From: an uncultured beta proteobacterium
GTDB taxonomy: Bacteria; Pseudomonadota; Gammaproteobacteria; Burkholderiales; Rhodocyclaceae
Length of the DNA: 15,518 nucleotides
NCBI GenBank assembly: GCA_903930395.1
Contig: CAIYYE010000335.1
Span: forward strand, 1 to 15,518
Direction: 5' to 3'
Of the stretch, positions 1 through 6,282 are shown one piece after another. Numbering within the stretch: position 1 is the first letter of the stretch; each line of letters opens with the position of its first letter. The translations under genes and the position numbers were made by a program. The notes under the pieces are model-generated. The model did not search any database. It was not told the origin of the DNA and saw only the letters and a program-made list of their open reading frames with translations.

Positions 1-112
1 CGGTGAGACCGATACAGACAAGCAGGGCGACCACCTGCCAGACAAAGCCCGGATCGCCAAAATCGGCGAGCAGGTCGTTGATCAGGCGCAGCGCCGGGCT
101 TTTTTCCCTCAT
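1..112 (-). CDS. Probable mechanosensitive ion channel (MscS family), N-terminal fragment
   Basis: Only the first 37 codons are present; the gene runs off the left edge of the window. The visible protein starts MREKSPALRLINDLLADF, then DPGFVWQ, then a hydrophobic stretch (VVALLVCIGL) that looks like the start of a first transmembrane helix. That arrangement, a short charged N-terminus before a membrane helix, resembles MscS-type channels that I remember next to RsmB-like methyltransferases in betaproteobacteria. The family call is inference from a short piece. The ATG overlaps the stop of the upstream methyltransferase gene as ATGA, and AAGG lies 2 bases before it, so translational coupling is likely. 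It could instead be another multi-pass membrane protein. Confidence 0.5.
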   Translation of the reverse strand, partial: MREKSPALRLINDLLADFGDPGFVWQVVALLVCIGLT

Positions 113-1371
113 GCCTTGCGTTCCATGGCGGCGGCAAAGAACCCGTCGGTGTTGTGCTGATTCGGCAGCAGACGCAGCATGTCGCCGTCGAAAGCGATGC
201 CCTGCTTGGCCAGGATGGCCGAGGCCGGGACCAGCATGAAATCAGGATGGCTGGCCAGGAAGGCAGTGACGATAGCGTCGTTTTCCGCTGTCAGCAGGCT
301 GCAGGTCGCATAGACCAGACGACCGCCGGGACGGACCATGGTCGCTGCCGCCGCCAGAATCGAGGCCTGTTTGACGGTCAGTTCGGCCACCGAGGCTTCG
401 TCCTGACGCCATTTGAGGTCCGGATTGCGGCGCAGGGTGCCAAGACCGGAACACGGCGCATCGACCAGCACGCGGTCGGCCTTGCCGGCCAGACGCTTGA
501 TCTTGGTGTCGCGCTCATGCTCGATGCGGGCCGGATGAACGTTGGACAGGCCGGAACGGGCCAGACGCGGCTTGAGGTTGGCGAGCCGTTTGTCGGAGAC
601 GTCATAGGCGTAGAGGCGACCGGTGTTGCGCATCAGGGCACCAAGCAGCAGCGTTTTGCCACCGGCTCCGGCGCAGAAATCGACGACCATTTCGCCGCGT
701 TTGGGTTCGAGCAGGAAGCCGAGCAACTGGCTGCCTTCGTCCTGCACCTCGACCGCACCTTCGATGAACAGCGGGTGCTTGGCCAGCGCCGGCTTGTCGC
801 GCAGGCGAACAGCGATGGGCGAGAGCGGGCCGGGCATGGCGGCGATGCCATCTTCTGCCAGCTTGGCGAGCACGTCTTCACGATTGGCCTTGAGCGTATT
901 AACGCGCAGGTCAAGCGGTGCCGGCTGGTTGAGGGCATGGGAGAGGGCCAGCGTTTCGTCGGCACCGAATTGCGCTTCAAGGTGGCTGTACAACCAGTCC
1001 GGCAGATCGCAACGGACAGCGGGCGGGAAATCAGCTTCCGGCATGGCCTTGGCGGCAGCCAGCCATTCTTCTTCGCTCGCCTTGAGGACCGGCGCCAGTT
1101 CGCGCTGGCTCCAGCCGCGCGTCACAGCCAGTGCCGCGAGCAGGCGGCGGCGGTCGGAAAGCTTGCCGGCACAGCGCGCTTCCAGGCTACGCCCGCGGCG
1201 CAGCACGGCAAAGACCGTTTCGGCGACGAAGGCGCGGTCGGCGTGGCCGAGCTGGCGATTCTCACGGAAATAACGCGAGACAACGGCGTCAGCCGGATAG
1301 TCGAAGCGCAGCAGCAGGCCGAGGACAGCTTCGGCGTGGGCAAACAGGGCGAGTGTGAAGCGGGCTTTCAT
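109..1371 (-). CDS. RsmB/NOP-family SAM-dependent RNA (cytosine-5) methyltransferase
   Basis: The 420-aa product should transfer a methyl group from SAM to C5 of a cytosine in RNA, probably rRNA, in the cytoplasm. Residues 1-145 are an alpha-helical N-terminal region; the Rossmann methyltransferase domain follows. Visible motifs are QDEGSQL (210-216), SAM-binding VDFCAGAGGKT (230-240), the motif IV DAPCSGLGTLRRNPD (304-318, helper Cys307) and motif VI YATCS (catalytic Cys357). The C-terminus ends LPNQHNTDGFF, as is usual in this family. The N-terminus does not look like a canonical NusB domain, so I do not call it rsmB itself. I chose the ATG at 1371 because AGGAGG lies 8 bases upstream. A longer reading frame to 1428 would run into the upstream intergenic repeat. 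The stop overlaps the next gene as ATGA. The Shine-Dalgarno site lies in a hairpin, described separately. Confidence 0.93.
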   Translation of the reverse strand: MKARFTLALFAHAEAVLGLLLRFDYPADAVVSRYFRENRQLGHADRAFVAETVFAVLRRGRSLEARCAGKLSDRRRLLAALAVTRGWSQRELAPVLKASEEEWLAAAKAMPEADFPPAVRCDLPDWLYSHLEAQFGADETLALSHALNQPAPLDLRVNTLKANREDVLAKLAEDGIAAMPGPLSPIAVRLRDKPALAKHPLFIEGAVEVQDEGSQLLGFLLEPKRGEMVVDFCAGAGGKTLLLGALMRNTGRLYAYDVSDKRLANLKPRLARSGLSNVHPARIEHERDTKIKRLAGKADRVLVDAPCSGLGTLRRNPDLKWRQDEASVAELTVKQASILAAAATMVRPGGRLVYATCSLLTAENDAIVTAFLASHPDFMLVPASAILAKQGIAFDGDMLRLLPNQHNTDGFFAAAMERKA

Positions 1372-1376
1372 GGGTA

Positions 1377-1409
1377 AGGCCTCCTGCCGGGCCGTCCCAA
1401 AGGAGGCCT
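1377..1409 (-). promoter_or_regulatory. Hairpin that sequesters the Shine-Dalgarno site of the methyltransferase gene
   Basis: AGGCCTCCT (1377-1385 on the plus strand) and AGGAGGCCT (1401-1409) are perfect 9-base complements separated by 15 bases. In the minus-strand transcript the 3' arm contains the AGGAGG Shine-Dalgarno sequence (1385 to 1380), 8 bases before the ATG at 1371. Within the loop, GGG and CCC (1389-1391, 1396-1398) can pair around a tetraloop and extend the stem. Pairing would hide the ribosome-binding site. That it regulates translation is inference; the structure itself is read directly from the sequence. Confidence 0.65.
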
Positions 1410-1450
1410 GCGCCCCCTCGGGGGGCAACGAACAAAGTGAGTGTGGGGGT
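1389..1450. repeat. GC-rich intergenic repeat of a type dispersed in betaproteobacteria
   Basis: The gap between the DUF3108 gene and the methyltransferase gene contains GCCCCC-TCG-GGGGGC (1412-1426), a 6-bp stem. It is followed on the plus strand by AACGAACAAAGTGAGTGTG and GGGGG (to about 1449). I recall very similar elements (a CCCCC-n-GGGGG core with a flanking GAACGAAGTGAGCG-like stretch) between genes in Comamonadaceae and Rhodocyclales genomes. That is from memory, not a search. No U-tract follows the hairpin, so it is not a standard intrinsic terminator. Only one copy is in this window. Confidence 0.55.
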
Positions 1451-1453
1451 AGT

Positions 1454-2401
1454 TCATTCTAATTCAGTGGCGACTTGCTCGAAGATGTCGCCTTTTTTAT
1501 CGGTATAGCGGATTTTAACCGGTAGGCGGTGGCGATCGAGGGCAATCCAGATTTCGGTGACCGTATCGCCCATGGCACGCAGGTGCAGGGTGCGGAAATG
1601 GCCGGCAGGCGTATCAAGTTCCTCTTCGCCCAACGAGTCGAGGGCGAAGCGGTCGTATTTCTTGCCGGTGACGACGCCGACATTGGCCCCCGCTTCCGGC
1701 TGACGCAGGTAGCCAAGCTGGTAATTGAGCGACAGGATATCCTGCGCCCCGATGCTGATCGCCTGAGTGGTGCCACTGCGCGACAGGCGGACTTCGCCGC
1801 TTGACCAGTCGAAGTCGGCATTTTCGTTGGCATCCTTGCCGTTCTTGCGCGTCCGGTATTGCTCGGGCTGCAGTCCGCCGGCGACCAGCCTGCCGTGGCT
1901 CTCGGTCTCGAAAACCAGCGGTTTGATCAGCGCCGCCAGCCCGCTCGTCCTGGTCATGCCGCTCAGGTGGTAACGGCCGTCCTCGGTGAATTCCCAGGTG
2001 TGTTCGGCACGGCCGACCTGGAAACCTTGCGTCCCGTAGAAAATGGCGAAGCGGATGCTGCCTTTGGCCGGCAGCAAAGGCTTGGCAGGGGGCTGGGCAG
2101 GTGCGACCTTGACCGGCGCTTCGGTGGGCGGCGGCGCTGTTTCAGGAACCGTTGGCACCGCTTTGGCGTCTGGCGATGGCTGGCCTGCCGTCAGTAGCGC
2201 CGGCTTTACCGCCTTCGGGCGCGGCTTGGCATCCGCCGGCTTCTCGGCAGCCTTGGGCGCAGCCAGTGGTGGCGGCTGCAATTCGGCGCGCAAGGGCGCC
2301 GGTTCATCGGCCCCGCCAAAGACTTCGACATCGGTGCCGAACAGCGCGGCGGCATGAATGCCGAGCGAAGCGGCGAGCGCGATGACGAAGGCTATCGGCA
2401 T
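1454..2401 (-). CDS. DUF3108 domain protein with N-terminal membrane anchor and Pro/Ala-rich linker
   Basis: This 315-aa protein has three parts. Residues 3-22 are hydrophobic with no lipobox and look like an uncleaved anchor or signal. Residues about 34-112 are rich in Pro, Ala and Lys with repeated PxP-like units, like the periplasm-spanning linker of TonB or TolA. Residues about 115-315 match the DUF3108 pattern: IRFAIFYGTQGFQVGRAEH near the start, then a RTSGL..LIKPLVFE segment, the RKNGKDANENADFDW stretch and GHFRTLHL. DUF3108 proteins are predicted envelope proteins of unknown biochemical role. The ATG lies 6 bases after the purN stop, with only a weak GAGA as ribosome-binding site, so coupling to purN is likely. 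Domain call is firm; function is unknown. Confidence 0.85.
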   Translation of the reverse strand: MPIAFVIALAASLGIHAAALFGTDVEVFGGADEPAPLRAELQPPPLAAPKAAEKPADAKPRPKAVKPALLTAGQPSPDAKAVPTVPETAPPPTEAPVKVAPAQPPAKPLLPAKGSIRFAIFYGTQGFQVGRAEHTWEFTEDGRYHLSGMTRTSGLAALIKPLVFETESHGRLVAGGLQPEQYRTRKNGKDANENADFDWSSGEVRLSRSGTTQAISIGAQDILSLNYQLGYLRQPEAGANVGVVTGKKYDRFALDSLGEEELDTPAGHFRTLHLRAMGDTVTEIWIALDRHRLPVKIRYTDKKGDIFEQVATELE

Positions 2402-2407
2402 GGCATC

Positions 2408-3055
2408 TCAGTACATCGCTGGCGCTATCAATGCGGCGCCATCGGTCTGCTCTGCCGCCAGCCGGACGCGCCCGTTGTCCAGACTCAGCTTGCCTTCGAC
2501 AAACCAGCGCACGGCCTGCGGGTAAATCAGATGCTCCTGGCGCAGGACGCGAGCCGCCAGACTGGCTTCGTCGTCGCTATCAAGCACCGGCACGGCGGCC
2601 TGGATGATGACCGGGCCGTGATCGAGGGTCGGCGTAACGAAATGCACGGTGCAACCATGAATGCGAACGCCTTCTTCAAGCGCCCGCTGGTGCGTGTGCA
2701 GACCGGGAAAGGACGGCAGCAGCGAGGGGTGAATGTTGATGAGCCGCCCTTCGTAGTGCCGGACGAAACCTTCGGAAAGGATGCGCATGAAGCCGGCGAG
2801 GACGACGAGATCCGGCGCGAACTGGTCGATGCACTCGGCCAGCCTGACGTCGAAAGCCTCGCGCCCGGCAAAGGCCTTGTGGTTGATGAAGTGCGTCGTA
2901 ATACTGGCCCTGGCGGCGGTTTCCAGTCCTTCGGCCTCGGGCCGGTTGCTGATCACGGCGGCGATTTCGACGGGCAGCGTACCGGCATCGCGGGCGGCGA
3001 TGAGTGCTTCCATGTTGCTGCCACGGCCGGAAATCAGGATGACAATCTTCTTCAT
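2408..3055 (-). CDS. purN: Phosphoribosylglycinamide formyltransferase 1 (GAR transformylase)
   Basis: PurN transfers a formyl group from 10-formyltetrahydrofolate to glycinamide ribonucleotide, the third step of de novo purine synthesis, in the cytoplasm. The 215-aa length is normal. The N-terminus has the phosphate-binding GRGSNMEALI (10-19) and VISNRPEAEG (34-43). The catalytic triad is visible as Asn107 and His109 in INIHPSLLP, and Asp145 in TLDHGPVI. LPSFPGLH (113-120) is also typical. The ATG overlaps the stop of the upstream lipoprotein gene as ATGA, and no strong Shine-Dalgarno is present, which suggests translational coupling. purM is about 12 kb away at the other end of the window rather than adjacent as in E. 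coli. Confidence 0.97.
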   Translation of the reverse strand: MKKIVILISGRGSNMEALIAARDAGTLPVEIAAVISNRPEAEGLETAARASITTHFINHKAFAGREAFDVRLAECIDQFAPDLVVLAGFMRILSEGFVRHYEGRLINIHPSLLPSFPGLHTHQRALEEGVRIHGCTVHFVTPTLDHGPVIIQAAVPVLDSDDEASLAARVLRQEHLIYPQAVRWFVEGKLSLDNGRVRLAAEQTDGAALIAPAMY

Positions 3056-3756
3056 TTCAAAAAACCCACAGGGAGAAAGACAGCGCTGACCACGGACTGG
3101 CTCAGCCGGGAAAAATTGCGGCCATTGCGGTCGGCGACGACCTTGGCCATGAAATCGAGGAGGCCCATGACACGGCCGAATTCGCGTTCGAACGAGAGGT
3201 TGCGGTTAGCCGGATCAAGCTCGTTCGAGAGCAGGAAAAGTTCGCCCGCCGCATTGCGGTCATGGCCGAGCTTCCAGACGGCGACATCCATGTTGCGCGC
3301 CGTGTTGTAGAGCTTCATTTCGTTGAGGCTGTCGAGGATGTAGAACTCCTCCTTGTGCTCGAAGGCGGCGTCGACCATGCTCAGCAGCCCGAACACCAGC
3401 GCCGCGACGCGATCGCCGGCATACGCCTCGGTGAAGGCCAGCGATGCCGCGCCCCCTTCGCGCTGACCGTTGAACTCCGGCCAGTTGCGCTGGGTGCGCA
3501 TTTTCAGACGCTCAAGCGCCGCTTCGCGGCTGAGTGCGCCGCCCTTTTTCCATTCCTTGGGATTGCGCTTGTAGAGTTTGTCGGCAATCAGCATGAGGCC
3601 CGTCACCACCTCGGCACGATTGGTGTCGGCGATGCGGTCGACTTCAGACTTGAGCAGAAATTTCGGGGCCACCGTGGATTCCGTCCGGCCGTCCTTGTCC
3701 AGCTTCGTCGAACAGGCCGCCAGCGCCAGCACGAGGATGACTGCCAGCCAGCGCAT
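3052..3756 (-). CDS. Predicted outer-membrane lipoprotein of unknown function
   Basis: The 234-aa product begins with a type II signal peptide: MRW, a hydrophobic core, and the lipobox LAAC with the acylated Cys at residue 15. Ser follows the Cys, which normally favours sorting to the outer membrane. The mature part is mainly helical and charged, with no motif I recognise; segments such as EEFYILDSLNEMKLYNTARN (136-155) might help a profile search. The start at 3756 gives the signal peptide directly and has GGAAAG 8 bases upstream. A longer reading frame to 3903 would place an implausible Arg-rich extension before it and overlap dedA. The start shares one base with the dedA stop (TGATG) and the stop overlaps purN (ATGA), so it is embedded in the operon. 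Confidence 0.85.
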   Translation of the reverse strand: MRWLAVILVLALAACSTKLDKDGRTESTVAPKFLLKSEVDRIADTNRAEVVTGLMLIADKLYKRNPKEWKKGGALSREAALERLKMRTQRNWPEFNGQREGGAASLAFTEAYAGDRVAALVFGLLSMVDAAFEHKEEFYILDSLNEMKLYNTARNMDVAVWKLGHDRNAAGELFLLSNELDPANRNLSFEREFGRVMGLLDFMAKVVADRNGRNFSRLSQSVVSAVFLPVGFLK

Positions 3757-4400
3757 CAGGTGGCTTTCCGGTGCGCGAGATAACCGATGGCAAGCGGCAG
3801 GAGCGAGAGCAGGATGATGCCGACGATGAGCAGCGAGAGGTTCTGCTTGACCCAGGGCATGTTGCCCAGCCAGTAGCCGGCCAGGCACAGCGAGACGACC
3901 CAACTGGCGGCACCGATCAGGTTGAAGAGCGAAAACTTGGCGTAGGACATGGCACCGATCCCGGCAACGAAGGGCGCGAAGCTGCGGAACAGCGGCAGGA
4001 AGCGCGAGATGATCAACGTTTTGCCGCCGTGTACTTCATAGAAGGCATGGGTCTTTTGCAGCGCTGCCTTGTTGAAGAAACGCGACCCTTCCCAGTGGAA
4101 GACCTTGGGCCCGAAGTAGCGACCGATCTGGTAATTGACCATGTTGCCGAGCACGGCCGCGAGCAGCAGGACACCAATCAGCGTCCAGATATTCATGCCG
4201 CCCTCGCCGATTGCCGCAAGTGCACCGGCCACGAAAAGCAGAGAATCGCCCGGCAGAAAGGGAAAGACGACGAAACCGGTTTCGGCAAAGATGATAAAGA
4301 ACAGGATGCCGTAGATCCACACACCGTACTGCTGGACCATGAGGGCCAGATGCTTGTCGAGGTGAAGGACGATTTCGATGAATTGCGTCAGGAGTTCCAT
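3756..4400 (-). CDS. DedA-family inner-membrane protein
   Basis: This 214-aa polytopic protein belongs to the DedA/VTT superfamily, whose members act in proton-dependent membrane homeostasis and, in some cases, phospholipid or undecaprenyl-phosphate translocation. The conserved charged residues are in place: Glu40 in FAETGFVVFPFLPGD, Asp52 at the end of that motif, and Arg133 and Arg139 in ISRFLPLFRSFAPFVAG. These positions correspond to the essential Glu39, Asp51, Arg130 and Arg136 described for E. coli YqjA. Hydrophobic helices are visible around 27-60, 72-90, 158-178 and 187-207. It is the first gene of the minus-strand run and lies 43 bases from the divergent mutL start. Its own ribosome-binding site is weak. 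The substrate is not predictable from sequence. Confidence 0.93.
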   Translation of the reverse strand: MELLTQFIEIVLHLDKHLALMVQQYGVWIYGILFFIIFAETGFVVFPFLPGDSLLFVAGALAAIGEGGMNIWTLIGVLLLAAVLGNMVNYQIGRYFGPKVFHWEGSRFFNKAALQKTHAFYEVHGGKTLIISRFLPLFRSFAPFVAGIGAMSYAKFSLFNLIGAASWVVSLCLAGYWLGNMPWVKQNLSLLIVGIILLSLLPLAIGYLAHRKAT

Positions 4401-4429
4401 GCAGGGCGCCAGGCTTTGAATGAGGCCGC

Positions 4430-4437
4430 ATTATAAT
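4430..4437. promoter_or_regulatory. Palindromic -10 element shared by divergent dedA and mutL
   Basis: ATTATAAT is its own reverse complement. It therefore gives a perfect TATAAT on the plus strand (4432-4437) for mutL and on the minus strand (4435 to 4430) for dedA. It lies in a gap of only 43 bases between the two start codons. No good -35 hexamer or TGn extension is visible on either side at normal spacing. On the plus strand the expected start of transcription falls at or next to the mutL ATG; on the minus strand it leaves a leader of roughly 23 bases before dedA. Promoter function is inferred. Confidence 0.45.
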
Positions 4438-4443
4438 CCGGCC

Positions 4444-6267
4444 ATGCCCACCATCGCCCGACTACCCGACCTCCTGATCAGCCAGATTGCCGCTGGCGAA
4501 GTGGTCGAAAGACCCGCGTCCGTCCTCAAGGAACTCCTCGAAAACAGCCTCGATGCCGGCAGCAAGGTCATCCAGGTGCATCTCGAAGAAGGCGGCGTCA
4601 AACTTATCCGCATCACCGACGATGGCTGCGGCATTGCCCGGGACGAACTGGCGCTGGCCCTGACCCGCCACGCCACCTCCAAAATTGCCAGTCTCGACGA
4701 CCTCGAGCGCGTCGGCACCCTCGGTTTTCGCGGCGAAGCCCTGGCCTCGGTGGCCTCCGTCGCCCGCCTGAGCATCACCAGCCGAGAACGCGGCGCCAGC
4801 CATGCCTGGAAACTGCGCGGCGAAGCTCTGGCCGAACCAGAACCGGCTGCGCTGATGGCCGGCACCATCGTTGAAATGCGCGACCTCTATTTCAATACCC
4901 CGGCCCGCCGCAAGTTTCTCAAATCGGAAAGCACCGAGTTCGCCCACTGCGCCGATGCCGTCAAGCGTCTGGCATTGACCCGCCCGGACGTGGCGATCAG
5001 CCTGACCCATAACGGTCGCAACCTATTTCAGCTCGCCCCTGCCGATGCCCCACGGCGCATTGCCGACATCCTCGGCGACGATTTTCTTGGCGCCGCCCGC
5101 ACCATAGATGCCGGCGCCGGCCCGCTGTCGATAAGCGGCTTCGCCATCGACCCGACCCGTGCTACCGATGCCAGGGACGGCCAGTACGTCTTCGTCAACG
5201 GCCGCTTCGTGCGCGACAAGATCATCAGCCACGCCCTGCGCGAAGCCTACCGCGACGTCCTGCACGGCAGTCGCCAGCCGGCCGTCTGCCTCTTCGTCAA
5301 TATCGACCCGGCACTGGTCGACGTCAATGTCCATCCGGCCAAGACCGAAGTCCGCTTCCGCGACTCGCGCGCCATGCACCAGTTCGTCTTCCACGCCCTT
5401 CAGCGCACCCTGGCCGCGCCGGTGCAGGCGGAAAGCACGACGCCATTGATTGCACGCAGCACGACAAGCCATGAATACCCCGCGGCGGCGGCCCACCAGG
5501 ACAATCGACCGAATTTCGCCTACGCCCCACCGCTCCGCCACCAGGGCACTCTCGGCGTCGCCGAACCGGCGGCGACCGCCTACCTCGCCTTCGCCCGCGC
5601 CGCGCAGGACATCGGCCAGTCGCCCGCGCCGCGCAGCGAGGTCGCCCCGCAGTTTCAGCCGGCCGAAGGCAATGACCGCGACGGCCCGCCCCTCGGCTAC
5701 GCCCTCGCACAGCTGCACGGCATCTACATCCTTGCCCAGAATGCCCGCGGCCTCATCGTCATCGACATGAATGCGGCGCACGAGCGCATCCTCTATGAAA
5801 AGCTGAAAACTGCGGTAGACAATCGCCAGATCGCCACCCAGTCGCTGCTCATCCCGGCCGTTTTTTCGGCCGACGCCCTCGACATCGCAGCCGTCGAGGA
5901 ACACGCCGAGGCCCTGAGCGAACTCGGCTTCGCCATCGCCCCGCTCGGCCCGAATCAACTCGGCGTGCGCGCCGTTCCCGCCCTGCTCCAATCCGGCGAC
6001 CCGGCCGCGCTGGCCAAGTCGCTGATTGCCGAGCTGCGCGAGCACGGCATCACCCAGCTCGCCACCGCCCGCCGCAACGAACTCCTCGCCACCATGGCCT
6101 GCCATGGCGCCGTCCGCGCCCGCCGCCTGCTCACCGTGCCGGAAATGAACGCCCTGCTCCGCCAGATGGAAGAAACCGAACGCGCCGGCCAGTGCAATCA
6201 CGGCCGACCGACGTGGACCGAACTATCGATGGATCAGCTGGACAAGCTGTTCTTGCGCGGGCAGTAA
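4444..6267 (+). CDS. mutL: DNA mismatch repair protein MutL, endonuclease type
   Basis: MutL couples mismatch recognition by MutS to strand incision and excision. The 607-aa protein has the GHKL ATPase region: KELLENSLDAGS (29-40; Glu30 and Asn34), DDGCGI (59-64), ATSKI (77-81), TLGFRGEAL (92-100) and VDVNVHPAKTEVRF (292-305). An Ala/Pro-rich linker spans about 325-415. The C-terminal dimerisation domain carries endonuclease-type motifs: D441-M-N-A followed by E447 and E452, ACHGAVRA (552-559) and CNHGRPTW (584-591). These are absent from the MutH-dependent E. coli type. The third residue of the DQHA motif, normally His, is Asn443 here. I chose the ATG at 4444 to match the family start; an in-frame ATG at 4420 would put the -10 element inside the gene. 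There is no Shine-Dalgarno, so the mRNA may be leaderless. Confidence 0.97.
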   Translation: MPTIARLPDLLISQIAAGEVVERPASVLKELLENSLDAGSKVIQVHLEEGGVKLIRITDDGCGIARDELALALTRHATSKIASLDDLERVGTLGFRGEALASVASVARLSITSRERGASHAWKLRGEALAEPEPAALMAGTIVEMRDLYFNTPARRKFLKSESTEFAHCADAVKRLALTRPDVAISLTHNGRNLFQLAPADAPRRIADILGDDFLGAARTIDAGAGPLSISGFAIDPTRATDARDGQYVFVNGRFVRDKIISHALREAYRDVLHGSRQPAVCLFVNIDPALVDVNVHPAKTEVRFRDSRAMHQFVFHALQRTLAAPVQAESTTPLIARSTTSHEYPAAAAHQDNRPNFAYAPPLRHQGTLGVAEPAATAYLAFARAAQDIGQSPAPRSEVAPQFQPAEGNDRDGPPLGYALAQLHGIYILAQNARGLIVIDMNAAHERILYEKLKTAVDNRQIATQSLLIPAVFSADALDIAAVEEHAEALSELGFAIAPLGPNQLGVRAVPALLQSGDPAALAKSLIAELREHGITQLATARRNELLATMACHGAVRARRLLTVPEMNALLRQMEETERAGQCNHGRPTWTELSMDQLDKLFLRGQ

Positions 6268-6282
6268 GCCGGAACACCGTCG

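Noticed and set aside
154..1377. A 407-codon plus-strand open frame antisense to the RNA methyltransferase gene
   Set aside because: The opposite strand encodes a full set of RsmB-family motifs with a good ribosome-binding site. The antisense frame is low-complexity Gln/Gly/Arg-rich, as expected from the mirror of GC-rich codons.
1412..1426. Intrinsic terminator after the DUF3108 gene
   Set aside because: The stem is GC-rich but there is no run of T on either side in the transcript direction.
1372..1428. N-terminal extension of the methyltransferase (19 residues from an ATG at 1428)
   Set aside because: It is translated from the intergenic repeat and hairpin. The ATG at 1371 has an AGGAGG and matches the family N-terminus.
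2354..3310. Long plus-strand open frame across DUF3108, purN and lipoprotein genes
   Set aside because: It runs antisense through three well-supported genes and has no recognisable motif.
3757..3903. Upstream extension of the lipoprotein gene into dedA
   Set aside because: It would bury the signal peptide and lipobox behind 49 unrelated residues. The ATG at 3756 gives a clean lipoprotein and overlaps the dedA stop.
5023..6201. 392-codon minus-strand open frame inside mutL
   Set aside because: It is the shadow of mutL, whose motifs are complete on the plus strand.
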